A stretch of 7,311 bases of DNA from Microcaldota archaeon (GTDB taxonomy: Archaea; Micrarchaeota; Micrarchaeia; Anstonellales; Anstonellaceae): the NCBI GenBank assembly GCA_023248455.1, contig JAHFEN010000031.1, forward strand, positions 1 to 7,311, read 5' to 3'. A model generated the notes under the pieces. That model searched no databases and had not been told where the DNA came from. It was given only the letters and a program-made list of their open reading frames with translations. Below are positions 1 through 5,772 of the stretch, piece by piece; the stretch's first letter is position 1; each line of letters opens with the position of its first letter. Made by a program: the position numbers and the translations under genes.

Positions 1-55
1 CGTTATGCATTTTTGACACATTTGTTATCTGCCTAAAACAATAAAGTGGTACAAT

Positions 56-81
56 CAGCATTCCCTTGCGGGGGATGTCTG
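56..81 (+). promoter_or_regulatory. Hairpin in the leader of the first gene
   Basis: The arms CAGCATTCCC (56-65) and GGGGATGTCTG (71-81) form a 10-bp stem with one G-U pair, one bulged T (78) and the 5-base loop TTGCG. It ends 12 bases before the GGAGG ribosome site. It could be a leader structure that tunes translation of the gene at 109. It could also be the 3' end of an upstream transcript, since the bases after it (ATAATCTTTT) are T-rich. The sequence alone does not decide. Confidence 0.45.
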
Positions 82-93
82 ATAATCTTTTCC

Positions 94-98
94 GGAGG
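94..98 (+). promoter_or_regulatory. Shine-Dalgarno site fixing the start at 109
   Basis: GGAGG lies 10 bases before the ATG at 109. The reading frame is open further upstream to a GTG at 46, but that start has no ribosome site and would put the leader hairpin inside the coding region. The start at 109 is therefore preferred. Confidence 0.7.
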
Positions 99-108
99 AA
101 AATTTACC

Positions 109-660
109 ATGCCCCTCTCGCTCTCTGAAACCGCGGTGCTGATTTCTTCTGCGTTGAAGGACCGCGACGTGCACGCAATGAGGAAGATAAACGACCGGTG
201 CATCGACGAAACAGCCGTGAAATTCAGCACTCACACCTACCTCTACGCGCTGGTATCGTATGTGCTTTCCAAGGTGATGAGCAAGCCCCGCTACTACACG
301 CAGAAAAGGGCAAAGGAATCGCTCGGCTCGGTCAGCCAGCTCCTGCGCTCGTGCGAATCGTACTCCAAGCAGGCGGACTATGATTCCCTCCTTTCCTGCC
401 AGAACAAGATTCTCTCGGCAATAGAGAAGATGGACGACGCCGACCGCAGGTTCGTGAAGGGGATACTCGCAAAAGGCAAGCTGAAAATCGCCTCCACCCT
501 CTACGCGCAGGGCATTTCGCTCGGCTCCTCGGCCGAGATGACAGGCACCGACAAGCGCGAGCTTCTGCTCTATGCGGGGCAAACCATGATGTTCGACAGG
601 CTGCATGAGAAGAAGTCCATAAGCGAGAGGATGAAGGACCTGCGCGAGATATTTTCATAA
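109..660 (+). CDS. Helical protein with C-terminal HTH-like segment, possible antitoxin-type regulator
   Basis: Function unknown; 183 residues, predicted almost entirely helical, with no signal peptide and no membrane segment. Residues 125-158 read as a helix-turn-helix: a helix around KLKIASTLYAQ, then ISLGSSAEMTGTDKRELLLY. The pattern 'I-S-L-G-x-A-A-E-x-x-G-x-x-K-x-E-x-L' is the one seen in UPF0175-type antitoxins. That family is known to pair with DUF3368 PIN toxins, and a PIN-like protein of that style is encoded at 4388-5080, beyond the large intervening gene. Residues 1-110 are extra for a UPF0175 protein (usually about 80-100 residues) and carry scattered Tyr, Lys and Ser in helices. 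GC content is high, for example 35 of 60 bases at 541-600, like the genes from 4388 onward and unlike the next gene. The stop overlaps an ATG (TAATG at 658-662), as in a translationally coupled operon, but that ATG now opens only a 7-codon frame. The gene is sound; the HTH and antitoxin reading is inference. Confidence 0.85.
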   Translation: MPLSLSETAVLISSALKDRDVHAMRKINDRCIDETAVKFSTHTYLYALVSYVLSKVMSKPRYYTQKRAKESLGSVSQLLRSCESYSKQADYDSLLSCQNKILSAIEKMDDADRRFVKGILAKGKLKIASTLYAQGISLGSSAEMTGTDKRELLLYAGQTMMFDRLHEKKSISERMKDLREIFS

Positions 661-669
661 TGCAAGCTA

Positions 670-747
670 ATGGTCGATGCTAACAAACTGGGCATTGGGA
701 TTATAAATAAAAAGAGCCATATATTCCCGATAGAACGAACCCAGTAG
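670..747 (+). other. 25-codon open frame between the first two genes, possible remnant
   Basis: An ATG at 670 opens 25 codons starting M-V-D-A-N and ending in TAG at 745-747. The opening recalls PIN-domain N-termini, where the Asp is catalytic, and PIN genes often follow HTH antitoxin genes. No ribosome site is convincing, and the next gene's TATA box lies inside it. It is most likely not expressed. It may be a scar of a disrupted downstream gene or pure chance. Confidence 0.12.
701..710 (+). promoter_or_regulatory. TATA box for the 1190-residue gene
   Basis: TTATAAATAA matches the archaeal TATA element. Transcription would start about 26 bases downstream, near 731, giving a leader of about 40 bases before the ATG at 771. 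The large gene therefore probably has its own promoter rather than depending on the gene at 109. Confidence 0.6.
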
Positions 748-758
748 CTTTTGATCAG

Positions 759-764
759 AAGGTG
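759..764 (+). promoter_or_regulatory. Shine-Dalgarno site selecting the ATG at 771
   Basis: AAGGTG is complementary to the archaeal 16S tail and lies six bases before the ATG at 771. A GTG at 762 is in frame but falls inside this site, so the protein most likely begins M-G-E-H-G rather than three residues earlier. Confidence 0.65.
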
Positions 765-770
765 TGTAAT

Positions 771-3700
771 ATGGGCGAACACGGTTATGTCACCAAAGTA
801 ACTCAAGTTGAGCATGTTGCCAGAGAAGCCATAGGAGCGCGGCTCCTCAAGCTTTTCCAGGAACTACAGGAAATTAATCCAGGTCCATATCCTGGCCCCC
901 ATCTTGTCGAAATGGCGATGAAGGGTGAATTCATAAAAATCCGCAAAAACATACCAGCGGCTTCAAAGAAGGCTCTTGAAGCAAGAAACAAGGAAATTTC
1001 TCAGGAAATAACCCAGTTGACAAAAGACCTAAACAGCCTGTTCGGTCTTCCGAATAACACGCCAATGATATATGAGCAGCTTCGCAGCTTCTTCGTATGC
1101 GCCGGATTATACGGCCATTATGAAAAGGATCCCTCCAATTTCCAGAATAGTGCATTCTCCAAAGAGAATGCGGGCTATCTTCCTGGCATATATCCCATGT
1201 TCTATCAATTCGGTAGAGTTGGGTCCACAAGAAAAGACATGGAAGAAGCCACAAACCGGCTTTACGTAATGATGCTCTACCAAGGCATAGGCGATGTAAA
1301 GATCAGCAAGGAAAAAGCAGCCGAACTCCTTTCGCTGAACCACAGGGATTACAAGCAGTTCGATGCAGCTATAAAAGAGCTAGCAATTGGACTTAAGAGG
1401 CCGGAAATCGAGTCAATTTACCGAGAAATACTTGATAACTTCCTTATAATAGGTTACGGCGTTCAGGCCAGCACCCTCTCTGTCGAAGAACGTAAGAAAT
1501 TACTTGGGTCAATCCAGGCAAAAGACTCAAAAGTGCTCAGAACACTCAAGCTAAAACCTGGGAACATAGAAGAATATGTCCTGAAGGCAACCTCTGAAAT
1601 ATTGAATGCTTTCAAAGTGTATGGTGTCAAACAGCCCGAGAAACTTGATTATCCTGAATTTCCAGAAGTAGTATTCGTCAAACCAGAGTGGCCAATAAAC
1701 CCTCTGGAAGATGATTCTAAATCAAAATATGTTCCACCCGAATATCCAGAAGATGGGAAACCCATTCCATTCAAACCAGAAAGCAAAGACACCCGTTTGA
1801 ACTACTGGCAAATCATTGTGAGCACAGGATTTGCTGACAATCAGGAACAATTTGATCCAAAACAAGGTGCGAATCAGACTGCTGATCAGATAACCGCAAC
1901 TTCCGGCAAAAGCGCTCTCAATGCCGCATTTGAGGAAACGAATTTTGGGGGCTTTATGAAAGAGTTCAGGAAATTCTTCGGTATTGGGACCGATAATGCG
2001 ATATTCCTAGCGCAAACCGATGGCCAGAATTATGGGCAGTGGCATTACAGGTTCCGAGACGGAAGGGAGCAAGTTACGTTTGCCGACTTGACGGCGAACA
2101 ATTTCAAGCTTCTGAAGGAAGCATACGAAGACTTCAAGGCCAAGAATCCAGGCGTGGATGCAAAAGGTAAGCTCAAAATGGGAATGGGAGGGCGCATATT
2201 TGATATCGACGTGAATACTGAAAAAACCGTGGAAGGTATTACTACTTCAAGCAATGCCATCATCAAAATCTCACCCAGGGACCAACCAGGGGTGGAATGG
2301 ACATTTACAGGTAATTTCCATAAATCTGGTTATGGTTTCCCAAGCATTGGGTCAGGGGCTTTCACTCATCCGGACTTCACCCTGAATTTCGATTACAATG
2401 TAACTGTAAACAAACCAGACGATATCACAACTTTGACAATGGGCAACTACAATTTCTTTGCCGTTAGCAAAGACCCGAAAAAGAAAGAGCACCAATATCT
2501 AAAATTCAGCCTGGACAAACTAATGACCAATGTCAATTTCATTGATTACCAGGAGAAGATATGGACCGATGAAGACGGCTTGAAATATACATTTGACGAA
2601 ACATTCAAAAGCACTGACAAGATGGGCAAGCTCATTGGGAATGCATGGAAGAATGGCGTGAAGAGCGGCCACCTGAAGCTTGAAGGCGAAACAGACGGCG
2701 CGAAACTAAATATTGACGCGGTATTTCGCGGGTTAGGGCAGGCAACCATATCTGCCAATATGGCTTTTGGCCCGCTTTTCCTAATCGCAAAGGATCTGCA
2801 GACAGCAGTTCAAACTGGTCCGGTAACGTACACAGTCTCAGGTGGCGAGGTAAGGGCAGGAATACCCGAGATTGGTATCCAAGCTGGCAGCTTCAAGTTT
2901 GATGTTTACAAGGGCGAAGGCTTAAATGGCGGCGAACTTATCGTTGATGGTTCAAGCGTTGCCAGGCTAACAGGATCGCATGATGTATTTCGCAACGAAA
3001 TCCGGGTTAAAATAGAGGAAGCTGCGGCTAAGATCTACCATGCAAGTAGCGGCGAATCCAGATATGAAGCCTATCATGATCTTCTTAATAGCCTGCGGGA
3101 CATTGCCACCACTAGAGACATCAAGCTGGAGGTGAATCCAGGAGGATTGCTCTCACTTGTATCTGGAACTTCTCAGTTAGCTCAATTTGTCGGTACTGCC
3201 GGCAATGCTTTGAAGATTGATTTTGACAAGTCCATAACACTTGAAAAAGATGACTTCATACGTTTAAATCAGGCTAGCATTGAATTCGATGAGGCAGGAA
3301 GGTCGCCTGACAAGAAGGAACGAATCAAGCGGGAAATAACCAGCCTTGTGGAATATTTTACACCTAAAATTGCCCCAGGCAATAAAAAATTCAATGACTT
3401 TTTGTATGACAACTTCATTCTCCCTTTTGCAGTCAACGAGATGCAAACGCTGGAATCCATAAAGGACACCTTTGCCGATGAGGCGAAGAAATTTGGATGG
3501 CTGCAAGGCACAGTGAGCAGGGTTTCATTGGGCGAAGTAGGAGGCATCGGGGCTGTGAGGTCCACCAGCACCGGGATAGCGACTGGCTTCCAGATCCCTA
3601 TTACTGAGCAGGTCCGAATGTACAGTATGCTGGGGGCAAAATGGGCCAGCTATAAGGCAAGTCCGTTCGGAGCCCCACGGGAAAATATTAACCTGGGGGG

Positions 3701-4343
3701 GAAAGTGACTGGGGTAATGCTCAGCCAGCAATTTGAAATCCAATACGACCCCTGGCTGCAATTCTCCTTGGGCGCTTCTTTCCACCAATTCATTCCGACG
3801 GATTTTTCGCTGCAGGTAGGGCGATTCGACATGCCATTGGGCATAAAGATGGGGGACGTGCCATGGGTGCTGCCTTTCGGAAGCATGTATGTGGAAGCAA
3901 AAAAGTCCATAGTTTCTGGTGAGGACAAAGTTCAGATAGGTGCTAAGGTGATTGCCACAACGGATCTTGGTGTGGAAAACGGACAGTTCTGGTGCGGCGG
4001 CATGAAGAAGCTGAAATACGGTCTTGCACCGTTCATGAAATCCAGTATTGGAAATTTCCAAGTAAATGTACTGACAGCAGGCCCTGTCGAATCGCCTGCT
4101 GAAAATATTGAAGCCGGAGTCATGGTTTCCCCCCACGAATCTCCGTTTATGGTTGGTGGTGGCGTAACCAAGGTTCGGGGTTATGACCAAATAGGATGGC
4201 ACGTTGATGCAAGCGCGAATTTCAGTGACGTCAACCTGCTGAATGGTTTCCTAAAGGATATACAGGCCAATATCCAGGCCACGCACAAAGAGGTCAGAGC
4301 AGGAGTGTCAATAAACATATTTGCATCCCAAGAGGCCCCCTAG
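771..4343 (+). CDS. Unrecognised 1190-residue multidomain protein with beta-barrel-like C-terminus
   Basis: I do not recognise this protein. Four parts are visible. Residues 1-285 are mainly helical and charged. Residues 289-336 form a hinge with 12 prolines and many Glu/Asp. Residues ~341-735 are rich in beta-type sequence with Gly, Asn, Thr and aromatics, for example 'FTLNFDYNVTVNK'. After a helical stretch (~737-910), residues 911-1190 are a series of alternating polar/hydrophobic strands rich in Gly and aromatics, such as 'WLQFSLGASFHQF' (995-1007) and 'AGVSINIF' (1177-1184). The alternation and the terminal strand ending in Phe are what is expected of an outer-membrane-type beta-barrel, though the protein could be a soluble beta-rich fibre or surface protein. 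There is no N-terminal signal peptide and no hydrophobic helix. Only a few cysteines are present (for example residue 1075). Hand counts give 25/60 GC at 1681-1740 and 21/60 at 2401-2460, against 33-35/60 in flanking genes, which suggests a different origin or different selection. It has its own TATA box and a T-tract behind it, so it is probably a single-gene transcript. Confidence 0.9.
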   Translation: MGEHGYVTKVTQVEHVAREAIGARLLKLFQELQEINPGPYPGPHLVEMAMKGEFIKIRKNIPAASKKALEARNKEISQEITQLTKDLNSLFGLPNNTPMIYEQLRSFFVCAGLYGHYEKDPSNFQNSAFSKENAGYLPGIYPMFYQFGRVGSTRKDMEEATNRLYVMMLYQGIGDVKISKEKAAELLSLNHRDYKQFDAAIKELAIGLKRPEIESIYREILDNFLIIGYGVQASTLSVEERKKLLGSIQAKDSKVLRTLKLKPGNIEEYVLKATSEILNAFKVYGVKQPEKLDYPEFPEVVFVKPEWPINPLEDDSKSKYVPPEYPEDGKPIPFKPESKDTRLNYWQIIVSTGFADNQEQFDPKQGANQTADQITATSGKSALNAAFEETNFGGFMKEFRKFFGIGTDNAIFLAQTDGQNYGQWHYRFRDGREQVTFADLTANNFKLLKEAYEDFKAKNPGVDAKGKLKMGMGGRIFDIDVNTEKTVEGITTSSNAIIKISPRDQPGVEWTFTGNFHKSGYGFPSIGSGAFTHPDFTLNFDYNVTVNKPDDITTLTMGNYNFFAVSKDPKKKEHQYLKFSLDKLMTNVNFIDYQEKIWTDEDGLKYTFDETFKSTDKMGKLIGNAWKNGVKSGHLKLEGETDGAKLNIDAVFRGLGQATISANMAFGPLFLIAKDLQTAVQTGPVTYTVSGGEVRAGIPEIGIQAGSFKFDVYKGEGLNGGELIVDGSSVARLTGSHDVFRNEIRVKIEEAAAKIYHASSGESRYEAYHDLLNSLRDIATTRDIKLEVNPGGLLSLVSGTSQLAQFVGTAGNALKIDFDKSITLEKDDFIRLNQASIEFDEAGRSPDKKERIKREITSLVEYFTPKIAPGNKKFNDFLYDNFILPFAVNEMQTLESIKDTFADEAKKFGWLQGTVSRVSLGEVGGIGAVRSTSTGIATGFQIPITEQVRMYSMLGAKWASYKASPFGAPRENINLGGKVTGVMLSQQFEIQYDPWLQFSLGASFHQFIPTDFSLQVGRFDMPLGIKMGDVPWVLPFGSMYVEAKKSIVSGEDKVQIGAKVIATTDLGVENGQFWCGGMKKLKYGLAPFMKSSIGNFQVNVLTAGPVESPAENIEAGVMVSPHESPFMVGGGVTKVRGYDQIGWHVDASANFSDVNLLNGFLKDIQANIQATHKEVRAGVSINIFASQEAP

Positions 4344-4349
4344 CTGAGG

Positions 4350-4362
4350 CGTCGGTTTTTTT
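4350..4362 (+). terminator. T-tract terminator after the large gene
   Basis: Seven T residues at 4356-4362 begin 12 bases after the stop codon, preceded by GC-rich sequence (GAGGCGTCGG). I see no convincing stem, which fits archaeal termination, where a T-run can suffice. It would separate the large gene from the PIN-like gene. Confidence 0.5.
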
Positions 4363-4380
4363 AATTTCAGCCTAGTATAT
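4358..4380 (+). promoter_or_regulatory. AT-rich probable promoter of the PIN-like gene
   Basis: Two TATA-like elements fit different starts. TTTTTAAT (4358-4365) would place transcription start at about 4388, giving a leaderless message from the first ATG. GTATAT (4375-4380) would place it near 4404 and favour the in-frame ATG at 4412. No Shine-Dalgarno site precedes either ATG, so a leaderless or near-leaderless message is likely. Confidence 0.35.
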
Positions 4381-4387
4381 CTAACAC

Positions 4388-5080
4388 ATGCCCAAGCTCT
4401 CAGGCCAGTCGATGATCTGCGACGCGAGTTCGCTCATCTCGCTTACCGACTCCTGCTTCATTCACGCGCTCTATTTCCTCAAGCGCCGCTACAAGGGCAA
4501 TTTCATAATCCCTCCCTCTGTTGAGTACGAGTGCGTGGAGCACCCCCTTCACATGAAGACGCACGCCATACACGCCATACGCCTGAAGCGCGCGATAAAC
4601 GAAGGTGTCATAGAGGTGGTGGACGCGCCCATAGGCTCCAGAGTGCAGGAGATACGCTGGATGGCGAACAACCTCTTTTACGCAGGCGGCACGCCGCTCC
4701 GCCTCTTGCAGGAGGGCGAGACGGAAATGCTTGCCCTCTCTCAATCAATCGGCGTGGAGAATTTGCTCATAGACGAGAGGACAACGCGCATGCTTGCCGA
4801 GGACCCCGAGTCGCTGCGTGTGCACCTTGAGAAGGAACTCCGAAGGCCCATAACAGTGAATGACGAAAACCTCTCGGCTTTCTCGCGCCTCACGAAAAAC
4901 ATGCGCTTCTTCCGCTCCAGCGAGCTTCTGCTTCTTGCGTATGAAAAGGGCTATTTCGCGGAGTACAAGACCCTTGAAAAGGACGCGATTGAGGCCTCTT
5001 TATACAAGCTCAAGTACGCCGGCTGCGCTGTGGGCTTCAACGAGATAGGCGAGTACGTAGAAGAGAACGTAAGGGTATAG
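4388..5080 (+). CDS. PIN-like (DUF3368-style) nuclease-fold protein with C-terminal extension
   Basis: A 230-residue protein whose first ~145 residues follow the PIN fold. 'ICDASSLISL' holds the first acidic residue (Asp12), 'IPPSVEYECV' the second (Glu46 or Glu48), 'EGETEMLALSQ' the third cluster (Glu111/Glu113) and 'LLIDERTTRML' the fourth (Asp129). The G-E-x-E-x-x-A-L motif followed by L-L-I-D-[DE]-R is the style of DUF3368/COG2405 PIN proteins, metal-dependent RNases that act as toxins. Those are usually about 150-165 residues; here ~85 further helical residues follow (LRVHLEKELRR onward), including 'RLTKNMRFFRSSELLLLAYEKG'. The start is uncertain: the ATG at 4412 (Met9) immediately precedes I-C-D and would give 222 residues. 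Codon use is GC-rich (33/60 at 4441-4500). The gene is not adjacent to a small antitoxin; the candidate partner with a UPF0175-like HTH is at 109-660, across the large low-GC gene. PIN assignment is fairly secure; RNase or toxin activity and pairing are inferred. Confidence 0.85.
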   Translation: MPKLSGQSMICDASSLISLTDSCFIHALYFLKRRYKGNFIIPPSVEYECVEHPLHMKTHAIHAIRLKRAINEGVIEVVDAPIGSRVQEIRWMANNLFYAGGTPLRLLQEGETEMLALSQSIGVENLLIDERTTRMLAEDPESLRVHLEKELRRPITVNDENLSAFSRLTKNMRFFRSSELLLLAYEKGYFAEYKTLEKDAIEASLYKLKYAGCAVGFNEIGEYVEENVRV

Positions 5081-5081
5081 C

Positions 5082-5091
5082 CAGGCGCCTG
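5082..5091. repeat. 10-bp perfect palindrome CAGGCGCCTG
   Basis: It lies two bases after the PIN-like gene's stop and about 25 bases upstream of the vapB TATA box. It has no loop, so it is not a transcription hairpin. It could be a protein-binding site, but a 10-bp palindrome may occur by chance. Confidence 0.2.
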
Positions 5092-5110
5092 ACACCGGAA
5101 TCCCCCTTTG

Positions 5111-5123
5111 GAAACTTTTAATA
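5111..5123 (+). promoter_or_regulatory. Promoter of the vapB-vapC-xpf operon (BRE-like plus TATA)
   Basis: TTTTAATA (5116-5123) is a good archaeal TATA box, preceded by the purine-rich GAAAC, which is BRE-like. Its centre is about 27 bases before the vapB ATG at 5148. Transcription should begin at or within a few bases of the start codon, making vapB leaderless; no Shine-Dalgarno site is present. Confidence 0.65.
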
Positions 5124-5128
5124 AGCTT

Positions 5129-5148
5129 TGTATACATCTATGTATACA
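5129..5148. promoter_or_regulatory. Double-palindrome operator overlapping the vapB start
   Basis: TGTATACATCTATGTATACA is an inverted repeat with 9-bp arms around a CT centre. Each half also contains the self-complementary 8-mer TGTATACA (5129-5136 and 5141-5148), repeating at 12 bp. The site runs from just after the TATA box to the A of the vapB start codon. A protein bound here would block the transcription start region, as expected for autorepression by VapB or a VapBC complex. Confidence 0.7.
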
Positions 5149-5375
5149 TGGTGGAAACAATACGGGTGGACGACGAAACGGCAACCCTCCTCAAGAGGCT
5201 CAAGGGCAGCAGAAGCTATAACGACGCGATAAAGGGGATGCTAAAAAGCCAGACAAAGCCAGGCGAGCTTACCATGCAGCTCATCCGGGAACTTGAGAAG
5301 AAATACGCAGGAAAACGAAAGGAGAACGTAAGCGAGCACATTGACGAAATACTGTATGGCAAGGGAAGGCCATGA
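5148..5375 (+). CDS. vapB: VapB-type antitoxin
   Basis: A 75-residue protein. Residues 3-32 follow the N-terminal DNA-binding pattern of archaeal VapB antitoxins of the DUF217/VAPB_antitox group: a beta strand 'TIRVDDET', then two helices 'ATLLKRLKG' and 'SYNDAIKGML'. The C-terminal half (about residues 36-75) is a charged helical region that in this family wraps around the PIN toxin. It neutralises the VapC RNase and is expected to repress its own promoter, and the 20-bp palindromic site ending on its start codon fits that. The ATG at 5148 is chosen because the upstream TATA box is placed for a leaderless message. It overlaps vapC by four bases (ATGA), indicating translational coupling. The exact antitoxin family is less sure than the role. 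Confidence 0.88.
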   Translation: MVETIRVDDETATLLKRLKGSRSYNDAIKGMLKSQTKPGELTMQLIRELEKKYAGKRKENVSEHIDEILYGKGRP

Positions 5376-5761
5376 TAGCCGACACCTCCTTTCTTTTCGC
5401 GCTTTACAGCAGGCCAGATGCCCACCACGCGCAGGCGCTTTCAAAATTTGGCGAGCTTATGCAGGAGGAAGGGCGCATGCTTGTGCCCTCAGAAGTGGCA
5501 GTGGAGCTTTGCTCGCTTATAACTTACCGTATGGGACTTGACGAAGCGTTGGCGGTGGTTGACAGGCTGTCGCAAGACCCCGTGTTTATTCTCGAGGGCT
5601 TCCGTTCAATATATGAAATTTCAGGAATTCTTAGGGAACTTGGGGCCAAAATATCCTACACGGACGCGGCAGTGCTTCTGCACAGCCAAATTACACGGCA
5701 GGAGATACTGACTTTCGACAGGCAGATGCAGAGCCTATGTAAGAGACTCGCAAAAGGGTAA
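5372..5761 (+). CDS. vapC: VapC-type PIN-domain toxin RNase
   Basis: A 129-residue single-domain PIN protein, the usual length for VapC. The four acidic residues that bind Mg2+/Mn2+ are in place: Asp4 in 'MIADTSFLFAL', Glu45 in 'VPSEVAVELCSL', Asp98 in 'ISYTDAAVLLHS' and Asp116 in 'ILTFDRQMQ'. All catalytic positions are present, so it should be active. VapC proteins cleave RNA, often tRNA or rRNA loops; the target here cannot be read. Its ATG overlaps the vapB TGA, the classical antitoxin-first arrangement, and its stop lies 11 bases before the XPF-type gene, so all three are probably on one transcript. Confidence 0.93.
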   Translation: MIADTSFLFALYSRPDAHHAQALSKFGELMQEEGRMLVPSEVAVELCSLITYRMGLDEALAVVDRLSQDPVFILEGFRSIYEISGILRELGAKISYTDAAVLLHSQITRQEILTFDRQMQSLCKRLAKG

Positions 5762-5772
5762 CCGGTGTTATT

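Noticed and set aside
55..606. A 183-codon minus-strand frame opposite the first gene
   Set aside because: The + strand frame has a GGAGG site and a coherent helical protein; the minus frame has neither and reads as Cys/Arg/His-rich shadow sequence.
3525..4202. A 225-codon open frame on the minus strand opposite the end of the large gene
   Set aside because: It lies wholly inside a well-supported + strand gene, has no promoter or ribosome site and its translation shows no domain-like pattern. It is treated as an antisense shadow.
771..4343. Transposon or insertion-sequence origin for the large gene
   Set aside because: No terminal inverted repeats, transposase motifs or exact target duplications are visible; only a composition shift and gapped junction similarity.
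4341..4376. Possible stem-loop between TGAGGC and GCCTAG around the T-tract
   Set aside because: Only about four bases pair in the right order and the T-run would lie in the loop, so it is not a credible intrinsic-terminator hairpin; the T-tract alone is called.
4531..4830. A 99-codon + strand frame inside the PIN-like gene
   Set aside because: It is Arg/His/Ala-rich, typical of an off-frame reading of GC-rich coding DNA, and it conflicts with the PIN motifs in the main frame.
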